Shown: piece by piece, positions 53,575-62,064 of the stretch | Layout: each line of letters begins with the position of its first letter | Numbering within the stretch: position 1 is the first letter of the stretch | Position numbers and translations under genes: made by a program | NCBI RefSeq assembly: GCF_025137375.1 | Contig: NZ_CP073720.1 | Span: 8,456,501-8,520,500, forward strand | Direction of reading: 5' to 3' | DNA: 64,000 bases | Source of the DNA: Dactylosporangium fulvum | GTDB taxonomy: Bacteria; Actinomycetota; Actinomycetes; Mycobacteriales; Micromonosporaceae | The notes under the pieces: generated by a model | What the model was told of the DNA's origin: nothing | Database searches by the model: none | The model's input: the letters and a program-made list of their open reading frames with translations, nothing else

Positions 53575-54111
53575 ATGGCAGACGAAGTGCAACGGTTCGA
53601 CGAACTCTATCGAGAGCATTACGAGTCGATAGAACGCTACGCACGGCGCCGGGTTGACGATGCGACCGCCGGTGACCTGGTAGCGGAGATCTTCACCGTC
53701 GCCTGGCGGCGGATCCACGAGGTGCCGGAGGCCGACGCCAAGCTGTGGCTGTTCGGCGTCGGGCGCAACGTGGTGGCCAACCATGTGCGCGGCTCCGGCC
53801 GGGCGTACCGGCTGATCGAGAAAGTCGCCGCGAACACGGCGGCGCACGAGGACGACCACGCCGACGGGGTGGTCGAACGGCTCAGCGTCGGCGCCGCGTT
53901 CGACCGGCTGCGGCCGGCCGACCAGGAGGTGTTGCGCCTGGTCGTCTGGGAGGGGCTCACGCTGCGCCAGGCAGCCGCGGTCCTGGGCTGCGGCATCACC
54001 ACGGCCGCTGTGCGACTCAGCCGGCGCGTCGCCGGCTGCGGCGCGATCTCCAGCAGACAAACAACCATGTCACCGCGAACGGACAGGGCAGATGAAGTAC
54101 ACCGACGATGA
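53575..54111 (+). CDS. ECF sigma factor, C-terminus frameshifted
   Basis: 178 residues as read. Region 2 (FDELYREHYESIERYARRR, AEIFTVAWRRIHEVPE) and region 4 (ADQEVLRLVVWEGLTLRQAA, VLGCGITTAAVRLSR) of an ECF sigma-70 factor. After LSR the frame yields VAGCGAISSRQT, while the +1 frame gives the expected ARRRLRRDLQQ and stops at 54095 in an ATGA overlap with the next gene. A lost G near 54022 (CCGGCGCG for CCGGGCGCG) explains both. It is a true mutation or an assembly error. The ATG at 53575 follows GGGAGGG. Confidence 0.85.
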   Translation: MADEVQRFDELYREHYESIERYARRRVDDATAGDLVAEIFTVAWRRIHEVPEADAKLWLFGVGRNVVANHVRGSGRAYRLIEKVAANTAAHEDDHADGVVERLSVGAAFDRLRPADQEVLRLVVWEGLTLRQAAAVLGCGITTAAVRLSRRVAGCGAISSRQTTMSPRTDRADEVHRR

Positions 54112-55129
54112 GATCCAGCGAGTGTTGCGGACGTTGGACCCGGCAGGCGACGGACGTCCGCTGGCCACGGCGCAGCGCGTAGCGCGGGACCGGGCCGCGA
54201 TCATGTCCGGCGGCAGGCCCGTGCCACACCGGAACCCGGTGCGGCAACGGCGACTTGTGCTGGCCGGGGCCGGTGTCACCGCGGTCGGGGTGGTGGCCGC
54301 GGTTGTGGCCGGCAGTTTGTTCGTCGAGTCGGCCGTCCCTGACGGATCCGCTGCGTTCGCCGCGACACCGGATCCGCTCGTCTACACCGCGCCGGCGAGC
54401 AACGCCTCGGCTGCCGGGCAGCTCGAGCAGATCGCGGCACGTACCGAGCGGCTGCCGGCCGAACGGACCACCGGCTTCGAGCACATCAAGATGTCCGCGT
54501 GGTACCTGGACATCGCAGTCGCCGGGAACCAGGTGTCCTCGCTCGTCGTGCCGATGTGGACCGAGACGTGGCGCGCGCCGGACGGCACCGGCACGATGAC
54601 CACCGGTTTCTCCAAGCCGAAGCTGCGGACCCCCGAGGAACACGCGAAGTGGGAGCGGCTGGACCGGCCGGGTGAGAACAGCACGCCGACGACCGAGGCG
54701 CTGCAGCCGACCCCACGAGTCTTCAACGGCCCGGCTCCGGCGGACCGCGATGCGCTGGCGCGCTACCTGACCCAGGGCCATCCCCCGGAGAACGGGCCAG
54801 GCGAGACCGTCGTCGCCATCGCCGACCTGGTCTGCGACCGGGTGCTCGGTCCGGCGCAGCGGGCGGCCCTGCTGCGGGTGCTCGCGACCGTGCCCGGCCT
54901 GACCTACGCGGGCGAGACGACCGACCGCGCCGGCCGGAAGGGCGCGGCGTTCACCCTGCGCAACAGGCACGGTGGCCTGCTCAACGACCACACATTGGTC
55001 GTTGACCCGGCATCCGGGCGACTGCTCGACTCCGAAGTGCTACTGCTGGAGCAGGGCAAGCTCGACGTGCGGGTGCCCGGCATCGTCCGGTATGAGCTCT
55101 ACCTGACGTCCGAGTTCACCGACCGGTGA
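54092..55129 (+). CDS. CU044_5270-family protein, probable anti-sigma partner
   Basis: 345 residues. A short cytosolic part, one TM at about 55-76, and an outer domain. The LVYTAPASNASAAGQLEQIA and later LRVLATVPGLTYAGETTDRAGRKG segments are typical of this actinobacterial family, which almost always follows an ECF sigma gene. It is presumably the membrane partner that holds or modulates the sigma factor; direct evidence is lacking. The ATG at 54092 would overlap the restored sigma stop by 4 bp. Confidence 0.85.
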   Translation: MKYTDDEIQRVLRTLDPAGDGRPLATAQRVARDRAAIMSGGRPVPHRNPVRQRRLVLAGAGVTAVGVVAAVVAGSLFVESAVPDGSAAFAATPDPLVYTAPASNASAAGQLEQIAARTERLPAERTTGFEHIKMSAWYLDIAVAGNQVSSLVVPMWTETWRAPDGTGTMTTGFSKPKLRTPEEHAKWERLDRPGENSTPTTEALQPTPRVFNGPAPADRDALARYLTQGHPPENGPGETVVAIADLVCDRVLGPAQRAALLRVLATVPGLTYAGETTDRAGRKGAAFTLRNRHGGLLNDHTLVVDPASGRLLDSEVLLLEQGKLDVRVPGIVRYELYLTSEFTDR

Positions 55130-55797
55130 CACGACGAACGCCGGCGGGTGAGTCCCTCTGTGCTGACGGATTGTCGCGGAGTCCGAAGCTCCGACACGCC
55201 AGGGCGGCTGGGCTGTGGTTGGCGGCGGCCCTCGTCTTCTGGGTTGCCGGATGCGCTCCGGAACCGCCGGCGACGGTCCAGCCGTGCGCGTTGTCCTCGC
55301 CGACGGCGGTTCCGGGCAGCGACGACCCCCGGGTACACAAGGCTCAGCTCGACCATCACCTCAACCGGTCCGAGGCCGAATATCGGGTGACGTTGGAAAG
55401 CGTGATGGGAATCATCGACGACTGCCTCTACGAACGAACTCCCACCACGTATGCGGGCTCGTTCCTCGACCAGGAACGAGGTGTCGTGGTGGTGCTGTCG
55501 GCTGACACCGACAGCACCCGTGTCGCCGTCAGCCGGTTCTTCGACCCCGACCGGATCGACGTCAGGGCGGCTCGTTGGAGCCTCGGCGTCCTTCAGGACG
55601 CACGGGGAATGGTCGACCGATCACTGCGAGGCAAGGCCGGATACATCGCGACCCGGGTCGACGTGCCGGACAACGGGCTGGTGGTCGAACTTCACGACAG
55701 CCCGGACGGTCATACGCTGGCAAGCCAGGAGCCGCTCCACAGCCGGGAGATCCCGGTCGAAGACGGATTGGCTCTCGACGTTCGTTTCTCGCGATAG
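55126..55797 (+). CDS. Predicted lipoprotein of unknown function
   Basis: 223 residues. A signal sequence with hydrophobic core LWLAAALVFWV and lipobox VAGC (Cys at about residue 43) marks a lipid-anchored outer protein. The mature part is acidic, with two Cys (VQPCALSS, IIDDCLYE) and no recognised domain. The GTG at 55126 overlaps the preceding stop as GTGA, so it belongs to the sigma operon. The role is unknown. Confidence 0.75.
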   Translation: MTRRTPAGESLCADGLSRSPKLRHARAAGLWLAAALVFWVAGCAPEPPATVQPCALSSPTAVPGSDDPRVHKAQLDHHLNRSEAEYRVTLESVMGIIDDCLYERTPTTYAGSFLDQERGVVVVLSADTDSTRVAVSRFFDPDRIDVRAARWSLGVLQDARGMVDRSLRGKAGYIATRVDVPDNGLVVELHDSPDGHTLASQEPLHSREIPVEDGLALDVRFSR

Positions 55798-55830
55798 CAC
55801 CACCCGCGGCCACTGACGCTCACATGCAAG

Positions 55831-55862
55831 ACGGCCGGCCACCCGGGAGGGTGACCGGCCGT
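55831..55862. terminator. Bidirectional terminator between convergent genes
   Basis: 14-bp stem ACGGCCGGCCACCC / GGGTGACCGGCCGT with one wobble. It serves the sigma operon and the acidic-protein gene at 55874. Confidence 0.75.
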
Positions 55863-55873
55863 CCGCGCTGCGC

Positions 55874-56305
55874 TCAGTTGGAGGCCACGCCCAGTTCGCC
55901 GGCGTTGCCGTGGAACTCGGTGCCCGTGGCGAACGAGGAGTTGATCTGCTGGCGCAGGGCGTCGATCTGTGAGAACTGGGAGTCGTTGGCCGAGACGCTG
56001 CCGTCGGCGGCGAAGATGTGGTCGGTGGAGGCCTCGTCGTGGCTGTAGTTGGTGAAGTCGGTCTCGGAGTAGCTGGCGCCGTTGCCGTCGGTCCACTGGA
56101 CGCTGTGGCCCTGCTGGAAGTCGGTCGACTCGGCGTTGGCGCTGTCCTGCTCGTAGACGTTGAAGTCACTGTTGTAGGACGAGTCGCTGGCGTCGACCTG
56201 GTGCAGCTGGTCGAGCTCGCCGTGCTGCTGCCCGGCCTCGTAGTGGCCGAAGTCCACGTCGCTGCCGCCGTCGTAGCCGGTGTCGCCGGTGTCCCAGTCG
56301 CTCAT
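55874..56305 (-). CDS. Acidic protein of unknown family, copy 1
   Basis: 143 residues; no Lys, Cys or Pro and a single Arg, against about 26 Asp/Glu, with many Ser, Gln, Asn, His and aromatic residues. It has no signal peptide, TM or known domain. The sequence starts MSDWDTGDTGYDGGSDVDFG and ends AGELGVASN; a helix QIDALRQQINSSF is likely near the C-terminus. It is identical to the copy at 58209 except for a 7-residue insert (DTGYDGG), one Trp/Phe change and one silent base. The ATG has GAAGGAAG upstream. I do not recognise the family. Confidence 0.8.
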   Translation of the reverse strand: MSDWDTGDTGYDGGSDVDFGHYEAGQQHGELDQLHQVDASDSSYNSDFNVYEQDSANAESTDFQQGHSVQWTDGNGASYSETDFTNYSHDEASTDHIFAADGSVSANDSQFSQIDALRQQINSSFATGTEFHGNAGELGVASN

Positions 56306-56344
56306 GATGTCTTCCTTCGAGAATGTCGCGTTGGTGTGTTGCCA

Positions 56345-56392
56345 AGAACGTTAGGCGGACCGGCGACCACTCGAATCCCGGAAACGTGCCAC
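56345..56392 (-). promoter_or_regulatory. Conserved upstream block of acidic-protein copy 1
   Basis: 48 bp on the minus strand align without gaps with 58121-58168. The parts GTGGCACG, GGGATTCG, GTGGTC and TAACGTTCT are conserved. This looks like a shared promoter, with GGGATTCG and TAACGTT as candidate -35 and -10 elements of an alternative sigma factor. Confidence 0.55.
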
Positions 56393-56399
56393 AGGCGCG

Positions 56400-57218
56400 T
56401 CAGGCCGCCGGGGTGCGCGCCCAGTCCGCGGCGAACTTCGCCGGGTCGTACGGGTCGGCCTTGATCGGGATCGTCCCACCGGGCTGCATCAGCGACACGT
56501 GTTCGACCGGGACGCCCACCTGGGCCGCGCCGGCGATCGGCTCCCGGCCCTCGATCTGCACGTGCAGCTGGATGCTGTAGACCGGCCGGCCCTGCTGGTC
56601 GAGGGCGCCGGTGAAGGTCGCCGACAGCACCCGCGCCACCCCCGGCACACCGGTGGCGAGGATCTGCTGTTTCGCCCGCTCGGCCTCGGCCGGGTCCATC
56701 TGCGGCACAGGCGGCGCCGTCATCCGGGGCATCCCGAAGGGCACCTGCACCGGAGCGTCCCCGGACCAGTCGATGAGTACCTTCTGCCGGTCCTTGGCGT
56801 CGACGATGACCGCCAGCGGTACGGGCAGGCTCAGCCGCCCGATGACCAGCAGCGGGACGAACTCCTTGCGGGTCACGTCGTAGGTGCCGTGGCCGGGGCA
56901 GGTCACCCGCAGGTCCAGCTCCACCTGTGGCTGGTCGTTCATGCTGACGCCCGTCTGGCGGGCTCGTAGCACCTGGGCGGTCCCGGCGACGCCGGTCTCC
57001 CGCAGGCGCTTCGCCTCGGCGTACCGCTTCAGGAGCCGCATGCCGATGAGCACCATGACCACGGCGGACACCATCATCAGGGCACCCACGATGATCAGCG
57101 TCGTCGCCGCGGACGCCAGCGACTCCATGGTCGACAGCACGATCAGCAGCGCACCGACGAAGCACTCGACAGCGGCTACGAAGAACATCACGTATGCCGA
57201 AAAACGGGATGGCGTCAT
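56400..57218 (-). CDS. Two-TM membrane protein of unknown function
   Basis: 272 residues. TM segments at about 8-30 and 39-60, then a soluble part with two similar beta-rich modules: GVAGTAQVLRARQTGVSMND and GVPGVARVLSATFTGALDQQ each begin a half, as in DUF3592-like proteins that duplicate a small beta domain. No catalytic motif. The stop lies 95 bp before the start of the acidic-protein gene. The role is unknown. Confidence 0.7.
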   Translation of the reverse strand: MTPSRFSAYVMFFVAAVECFVGALLIVLSTMESLASAATTLIIVGALMMVSAVVMVLIGMRLLKRYAEAKRLRETGVAGTAQVLRARQTGVSMNDQPQVELDLRVTCPGHGTYDVTRKEFVPLLVIGRLSLPVPLAVIVDAKDRQKVLIDWSGDAPVQVPFGMPRMTAPPVPQMDPAEAERAKQQILATGVPGVARVLSATFTGALDQQGRPVYSIQLHVQIEGREPIAGAAQVGVPVEHVSLMQPGGTIPIKADPYDPAKFAADWARTPAA

Positions 57219-57282
57219 GCCGTGATGGTCAGGGAACCCGTCGATGTCCGCAGTCGGCTGGGCGACCGGCCGGCATCAACCT

Positions 57283-57684
57283 TCAGGACGCCGGGCGCCG
57301 GGACGTGCGCCACAGCCAGAACAGGCCGACGACCGGGAGCACGAGCGGCACGTAGCCGTAGCCCTGGCCGTAGTCGGACCAGACGGTGGCGTCCGGGAAC
57401 GCCTCGGGGTCGAAGACGCTCAGCGTGCCGACGGTGAGGACGCCGAGGAGCTCGAAGCCGACCGCGGCGAACGCGACCCGCCGGGCCGTCTCGCCGGAGC
57501 GGGCCAGGGCGACGGTCGCGACGAGGTACACCACCGCGGCCAGCGCGGACAGGCTGTACGCCAGCGGTGCCTCGTGGAACTTGGCGGCGATCTGGACGCT
57601 CGCGCGGGCGCCCGCGGACAGGGCGAAGACGCCGTAGATCGCGACGAGGACGCGGCCGGGACCCTTGTTGCGCTGTTCAGCCAT
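57283..57684 (-). CDS. Small integral membrane protein, four TM
   Basis: 133 residues with hydrophobic segments at about 12-32, 42-62, 69-88 and 111-128. It resembles a conserved actinobacterial membrane protein often paired with the gene before it. No function known. The ATG at 57684 overlaps the upstream stop by 8 bp. Confidence 0.7.
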   Translation of the reverse strand: MAEQRNKGPGRVLVAIYGVFALSAGARASVQIAAKFHEAPLAYSLSALAAVVYLVATVALARSGETARRVAFAAVGFELLGVLTVGTLSVFDPEAFPDATVWSDYGQGYGYVPLVLPVVGLFWLWRTSRRPAS

Positions 57685-58042
57685 TCCAGATCTGCCCGAG
57701 TCGCAGGATCAGCACCGGGACGATGACCGCGGCCGCGCCGATGATCAGCGACCCCCAGCGGGTCGGCTCCATCCGGGCGAGCACGCCGCCGGCCGGTGGG
57801 AGCAGGGCCGCGGTCAGCAGGTATCCGATCAGGGTGACCTGCTCGCCGCCCTCGGACGGCCCGCTGCCCCCGGCGAGGCGGACCACCAGCACGACCACCT
57901 GGACGAGCACGAGCACCTCGACCACCCCGAGGCCGTAGAACAGCGGGCGGGAGGGCTCGCGCTGCCGCGCGAACTCGAAAAACGCCCAGGCGGCCAGCGC
58001 CAGCGACAGCACATGGATGGCGACTGCCAACGGCCCGATCAC
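57677..58042 (-). CDS. Small integral membrane protein, four TM
   Basis: 121 residues, almost all hydrophobic, with four TM segments (about 3-23, 33-58, 69-88, 97-116). It overlaps the following gene by 8 bp, so the two probably form one membrane complex. The family is common in actinobacteria and uncharacterised. Confidence 0.7.
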   Translation of the reverse strand: MIGPLAVAIHVLSLALAAWAFFEFARQREPSRPLFYGLGVVEVLVLVQVVVLVVRLAGGSGPSEGGEQVTLIGYLLTAALLPPAGGVLARMEPTRWGSLIIGAAAVIVPVLILRLGQIWNG

Positions 58043-58120
58043 GGCGCACAGCGTAACCGGCCGGTCCTGGCCCGCTGTCCGGGGCCGCCCCCGAACTGTC
58101 GCCTACTCGGCTCCGTCCCG

Positions 58121-58168
58121 GTGGCACGAATCGGGGATTCGCGTGGTCCACTATGCACGTAACGTTCT
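58121..58168 (+). promoter_or_regulatory. Conserved upstream block of acidic-protein copy 2
   Basis: Aligns with 56345-56392 over 48 bp (about three quarters identical) and ends 40 bp before the ATG. Candidate promoter with GGGATTCG and TAACGTT. Confidence 0.55.
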
Positions 58169-58208
58169 GTGTAACGCAGACAGCGACCAGACCTGGGGGA
58201 ATCACCGA

Positions 58209-58619
58209 ATGAGCGACTTCGACACCGGCAGCGACGTGGACTTCGGCCACTACGAGGCCGGTCAGCAGCACGGCGAGCTCGACCAGCTGCACCAGGTCGA
58301 CGCCAGCGACTCGTCCTACAACAGTGACTTCAACGTCTACGAGCAGGACAGCGCCAACGCCGAGTCGACCGACTTCCAGCAGGGCCACAGCGTCCAGTGG
58401 ACCGACGGCAACGGCGCCAGCTACTCCGAGACCGACTTCACCAACTACAGCCACGACGAGGCCTCCACCGACCACATCTTCGCCGCCGACGGCAGCGTCT
58501 CGGCCAACGACTCCCAGTTCTCACAGATCGACGCCCTGCGCCAGCAGATCAACTCCTCGTTCGCCACGGGCACCGAGTTCCACGGCAACGCCGGCGAACT
58601 GGGCGTGGCCTCCAACTAA
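58209..58619 (+). CDS. Acidic protein of unknown family, copy 2
   Basis: 136 residues. Same protein as at 55874 but without the DTGYDGG insert. Starts MSDFDTGSDVDFGHYEAGQQ. Very acidic, no Lys, Cys or Pro; probably largely disordered, with aromatic residues spaced through polar sequence (SSYNSDFNVYEQDS, ASYSETDFTNYSHDE). GGGGGA precedes the ATG by 8 nt. A hairpin follows. The function is unknown; abundance-type traits such as strong repeats of promoter and terminator suggest it matters in this lineage. Confidence 0.8.
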   Translation: MSDFDTGSDVDFGHYEAGQQHGELDQLHQVDASDSSYNSDFNVYEQDSANAESTDFQQGHSVQWTDGNGASYSETDFTNYSHDEASTDHIFAADGSVSANDSQFSQIDALRQQINSSFATGTEFHGNAGELGVASN

Positions 58620-58633
58620 CGCAACACATACAA

Positions 58634-58664
58634 GATGGCCGGTCACCCTGGGCGACCGGCCATC
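58634..58664 (+). terminator. Terminator of acidic-protein copy 2
   Basis: 15-bp stem GATGGCCGGTCACCC / GGGCGACCGGCCATC with one mismatch, 14 bp after the stop. Related to the hairpins at 53438 and 55831. Confidence 0.8.
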
Positions 58665-58707
58665 GACCGTCTTCGCGCTGCGGGGAACCGAGGAGAGCCG
58701 CACGCGT

Positions 58708-61700
58708 TCAGCGGAAGTCGCGAGACGTGGAGCGGATCGGCAGGCTCAGCGGGGCCAGGTGGTCGGCGCGCAGGTTGAGGACGCCCTCGACCTTCTCCAG
58801 GATGCCGCGCACCACCATCGCGTTCGCCGTGCGCGCGACCCGGCGGTACCGCTGCCAGAGCCCGGGCGTGCAGGTGACGTTGAGCATGCCCGTCTCGTCC
58901 TCCAGGTTGATGAACGTCACCCCACCCGCGGTCGCCGGCCGCTGACGGTGCGTAACGATGCCGCCGACCGAGACACGCCGGCCGTGTTCGACGGCGTGCA
59001 GGCCGGCGACGGAGACGGCGCCGATCCGATCGAGGTGATCCCGGGCGAACTGTGCCGGGTGCGCGTCCGGGGCCAGCCCGGTCGCCCACACGTCGGCCAC
59101 CATGCGCTCGACGGCGTCCATGCCCGGCAGCATCGGCGCGTCGACGCCGCCGGTCGTGCCCGGCAGGCGGCCGGCCGTCTCCTGGGCCGCCGCACCCGCC
59201 GCCCAGAGCGCCTCCCGGCGGCTCAGCCCCAGGCAGGCGAAGGCGTCGGCGGTCGCCAGGGCCTCCAGGTGGGCCGTCGTCAGCCCGGCGCGCCGCGCGA
59301 GATCGCTCATCGAGGTGTACGGACCGCCGGCCGCCCGGCAGGCCTCGATCCGCTCGGCCACGGTGTCACCGAGGGAGCGGACCGACGACAGCCCGAGCCG
59401 GACCACCGGGCCGCCGCGTCCCCACTCCCCCGGCGCGTCGCCGCCGGGGGTCTCGTCCGGCAGCGGGGGCTCCAGTCGGGCCATGGCGTTGCTGGCGTTG
59501 ATGTCCGGCCGGCGGACCGTCACGCCGTGCCGGCGGGCGTCGTCGACGAGGGACTGCGGCGAGTAGAAGCCCATCGGCTGCGCGTTGATCAGCGCCGCGC
59601 AGAACGCCGCCGGGTGGTAGCGCTTGAGCCAGGCACTCGCGTACACCAGGTAGGCGAAGCTCATCGCGTGGCTCTCCGGGAAGCCGTAGTTGGCGAAGGC
59701 GGCGAGCTTGTCGAACAGCTCGTCGGCCAGCGCGCCGGTGATGCCGTTGGTGGCCATCCCCTCATACAGCCTGGACCGGATCCTCCCCATCCGCTCCATC
59801 GACCGCTTCGAGCCCATCGCCCGGCGCAGTTCGTCGGACTCGGCGGGGCTGAACCCGGCGACGTCGATCGCCATCTGCATGAGCTGTTCCTGGAACAGCG
59901 GGACGCCCAGGGTCTTCTTCAGCGACGCCTCGAGCAGTGGATGCGGGTAGGTGGCCTCTTCCAGGCCGTTCTTGCGGCGGATGTAGGGGTGCACCGAGCC
60001 GCCCTGGATCGGGCCCGGCCGGATCAGCGCCACCTCGACGACGAGGTCGTAGAACTCGCGCGGCTTGAGCCGTGGCAGCGTGGCCATCTGCGCCCGGCTC
60101 TCCACCTGGAAGACCCCGACCGAGTCGGCGCGGCACAGCATCTCGTAGACCTCGGGGTCGTCGAGCGGCATGTGGGCGATGTCGAGCGTCGAGTCGATCA
60201 TCTCGAACGCGTACCGCAGCGCTGCGAGCATGCCGAGCCCGAGCAGGTCGAACTTCACGAGCCCGACCGACGCGCAGTCGTCCTTGTCCCACTGCAGGAC
60301 GGTCCGGTGCTCCATCCGCGCGTGCTCGACCGGGCACACCTCGATGACCGGGCGGTCGCAGATGACCATGCCGCCGGAGTGGATGCCGAGGTGCCGCGGG
60401 AACGAGAGCAGCTCGTTGGCGAAGTCGACGACCTGGCCGGGGATCTCCTGCAGGTCCGCGGTGGTGATGCTGCCCCAGCGCTCGACCTGCTTGCTCCAGG
60501 CGTCCTGCTGACCGGGCGAGTGGCCGAAGGCCTTCGCCATGTCCCGGACCGCTGATTTCGGCCGGTACGAGATGACGTTGGCGACCTGTGCCGTGTACGT
60601 CCGCCCGTACTTCTCGTAGACGTGCTGGATGACCTTCTCCCGCTGGTCGGACTCGATGTCGATGTCGATGTCCGGCGGGCCGTCCCGCTCGGGCGAGAGG
60701 AACCGCTCGAACAGCAGGCCCCACTTGACCGCGTCGACGTTGGTGATGCCCAGCGCGTAGCAGACCGCGGAGTTGGCCGCCGAGCCACGGCCCTGGCAGT
60801 AGATGTTGTTCGCGCGGCAGAACGCCACGATGTCGTGGACGACGAGGAAGTACCCGGGGAAGTCCAGCTCCTCGATCAGCGCCAGCTCGTGTTCCAGCTG
60901 TTCGTGGGCCTTGGGATTCCCGCGGTACCGCACGGAGGCGCCCTGCATGGTGAGGTGCCGCAGCCAGGCCATCTCCGACATCCCCGGCTCGGGCACCGGG
61001 TAGGCCGGCAGGTTCGGCGCCACGAGCTGCAGGTCGAAGGCCAGCTCGGCGCCGAACGCGGCGGCCCTGGGCACCGCGTCGGGCCAGGCGGCGAACCGGG
61101 CCGCCATCTCCGCGCCGCTGCGCAGGTGGGCGGCTCCGGCGGGGGGAAGCCATCCGTCGATCTCGTCGAGGCTGCGGCGGGCCCGGACGGCGGCGAGCGC
61201 GGTCGCCAGGCGGCGCCGCCCCGGCGCGGCGTAGTGCACGTTGTTGGTGGCCACGACAGGGAGCCGGCACTCCGTCGCGAGCTCGGACAGGGCGTCGTTG
61301 CGCTCGTCGTCGAGCGGGTCGCCGTGCGTGGTGAGCTCGACCGCCACCGACTCCGGCCCGAACAGCGCGACCAGCCGGTCGAGCTCGCGCCGCGCCGCGT
61401 CGACCCCGTCGCGCAGCAGCGCGGCCGGCACGTGGCCCTTCCGGCAGCCGGTCAGCAGCAGCACGTGGTCGCGCAGCGCCGCCGCGGTCTCCTCCAGGTC
61501 GTAGACGGGCCGGCCCTTCTCCCCGCCGCGCAGGTGCGCCTCGCTGATGGTCCGCGACAGCCGCGCGTATCCCTCGGGGCCGCGGGCGAGCAGCAGGAGG
61601 TGCCGGCCGAGCGGGTCGGGTGCACCGTTCTGCGGACCCGGCAGGCCCAGCGACAGCTCCGCGCCGAACACCGTGCGGATCTCCAGCGCGCGGGCCGCCT

Positions 61701-62064
61701 CGGCGAAGCGGACGACACCGTAGAAGCCGTCGTGGTCGGTGATCGCCACCGCCTCCAGGCCCAGCCGGGCAGCGGTCTCCGCCAGTTCCTCGGGGTGGCT
61801 CGCCCCGTCGAGGAAGCTGAAGTTGCTGTGACAGTGCAGCTCCGCATACGGCACGGTGTCGGCGGGCCGCTCGACCGGCGGTGCGTGGTACTCCTGGCGC
61901 TTGCGGGTCCACGCCGGTGAGTCCCCGCCGTCGCCGTGGTCGGCGGAGAGCACGTCGGGGTGGTAGTCCGCGCCGGGGTGCTCCCAGCTCTTCGCGTCGC
62001 GCTTGCGCCCCGAGAGCCGCCGCTCCAGCTCCGACCAGGGCACGTCCGGGTTGTTGAAGCCCAT
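58708..62064 (-). CDS. dnaE2: Error-prone DNA polymerase III alpha (DnaE2/ImuC)
   Basis: 1118 residues, C-family polymerase. N-terminal PHP domain (ELHCHSNFSFLDGASHPEEL), palm with PDIDIDIESDQRE, finger and tail with an OB fold (VSVGGIVTHRQRPATAGG). It is the catalytic subunit of the ImuA-ImuB-DnaE2 mutasome that copies damaged DNA. The ATG at 62064 overlaps the imuB stop as TGATG. The first 65 residues are an extra segment typical of actinobacterial DnaE2. Confidence 0.96.
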   Translation of the reverse strand: MGFNNPDVPWSELERRLSGRKRDAKSWEHPGADYHPDVLSADHGDGGDSPAWTRKRQEYHAPPVERPADTVPYAELHCHSNFSFLDGASHPEELAETAARLGLEAVAITDHDGFYGVVRFAEAARALEIRTVFGAELSLGLPGPQNGAPDPLGRHLLLLARGPEGYARLSRTISEAHLRGGEKGRPVYDLEETAAALRDHVLLLTGCRKGHVPAALLRDGVDAARRELDRLVALFGPESVAVELTTHGDPLDDERNDALSELATECRLPVVATNNVHYAAPGRRRLATALAAVRARRSLDEIDGWLPPAGAAHLRSGAEMAARFAAWPDAVPRAAAFGAELAFDLQLVAPNLPAYPVPEPGMSEMAWLRHLTMQGASVRYRGNPKAHEQLEHELALIEELDFPGYFLVVHDIVAFCRANNIYCQGRGSAANSAVCYALGITNVDAVKWGLLFERFLSPERDGPPDIDIDIESDQREKVIQHVYEKYGRTYTAQVANVISYRPKSAVRDMAKAFGHSPGQQDAWSKQVERWGSITTADLQEIPGQVVDFANELLSFPRHLGIHSGGMVICDRPVIEVCPVEHARMEHRTVLQWDKDDCASVGLVKFDLLGLGMLAALRYAFEMIDSTLDIAHMPLDDPEVYEMLCRADSVGVFQVESRAQMATLPRLKPREFYDLVVEVALIRPGPIQGGSVHPYIRRKNGLEEATYPHPLLEASLKKTLGVPLFQEQLMQMAIDVAGFSPAESDELRRAMGSKRSMERMGRIRSRLYEGMATNGITGALADELFDKLAAFANYGFPESHAMSFAYLVYASAWLKRYHPAAFCAALINAQPMGFYSPQSLVDDARRHGVTVRRPDINASNAMARLEPPLPDETPGGDAPGEWGRGGPVVRLGLSSVRSLGDTVAERIEACRAAGGPYTSMSDLARRAGLTTAHLEALATADAFACLGLSRREALWAAGAAAQETAGRLPGTTGGVDAPMLPGMDAVERMVADVWATGLAPDAHPAQFARDHLDRIGAVSVAGLHAVEHGRRVSVGGIVTHRQRPATAGGVTFINLEDETGMLNVTCTPGLWQRYRRVARTANAMVVRGILEKVEGVLNLRADHLAPLSLPIRSTSRDFR

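Larger units (their letters stand above)
55874..58619. repeat. Inverted near-identical gene pair (about 400 bp arms)
   Basis: The coding regions 55874-56284 (minus) and 58224-58619 (plus) differ by about one base apart from the stop codon, in inverted orientation, with 1.9 kb and three minus-strand membrane-protein genes between. Promoters and 3' flanks of the two copies are only moderately similar, so the coding parts seem to be kept alike by gene conversion. Recombination between arms would invert the middle. Confidence 0.8.

Noticed and set aside
55874..58619. Recombinase-driven invertible switch
   Set aside because: No site-specific recombinase gene or short crossover sites; only long homologous arms, so inversion would need general recombination.
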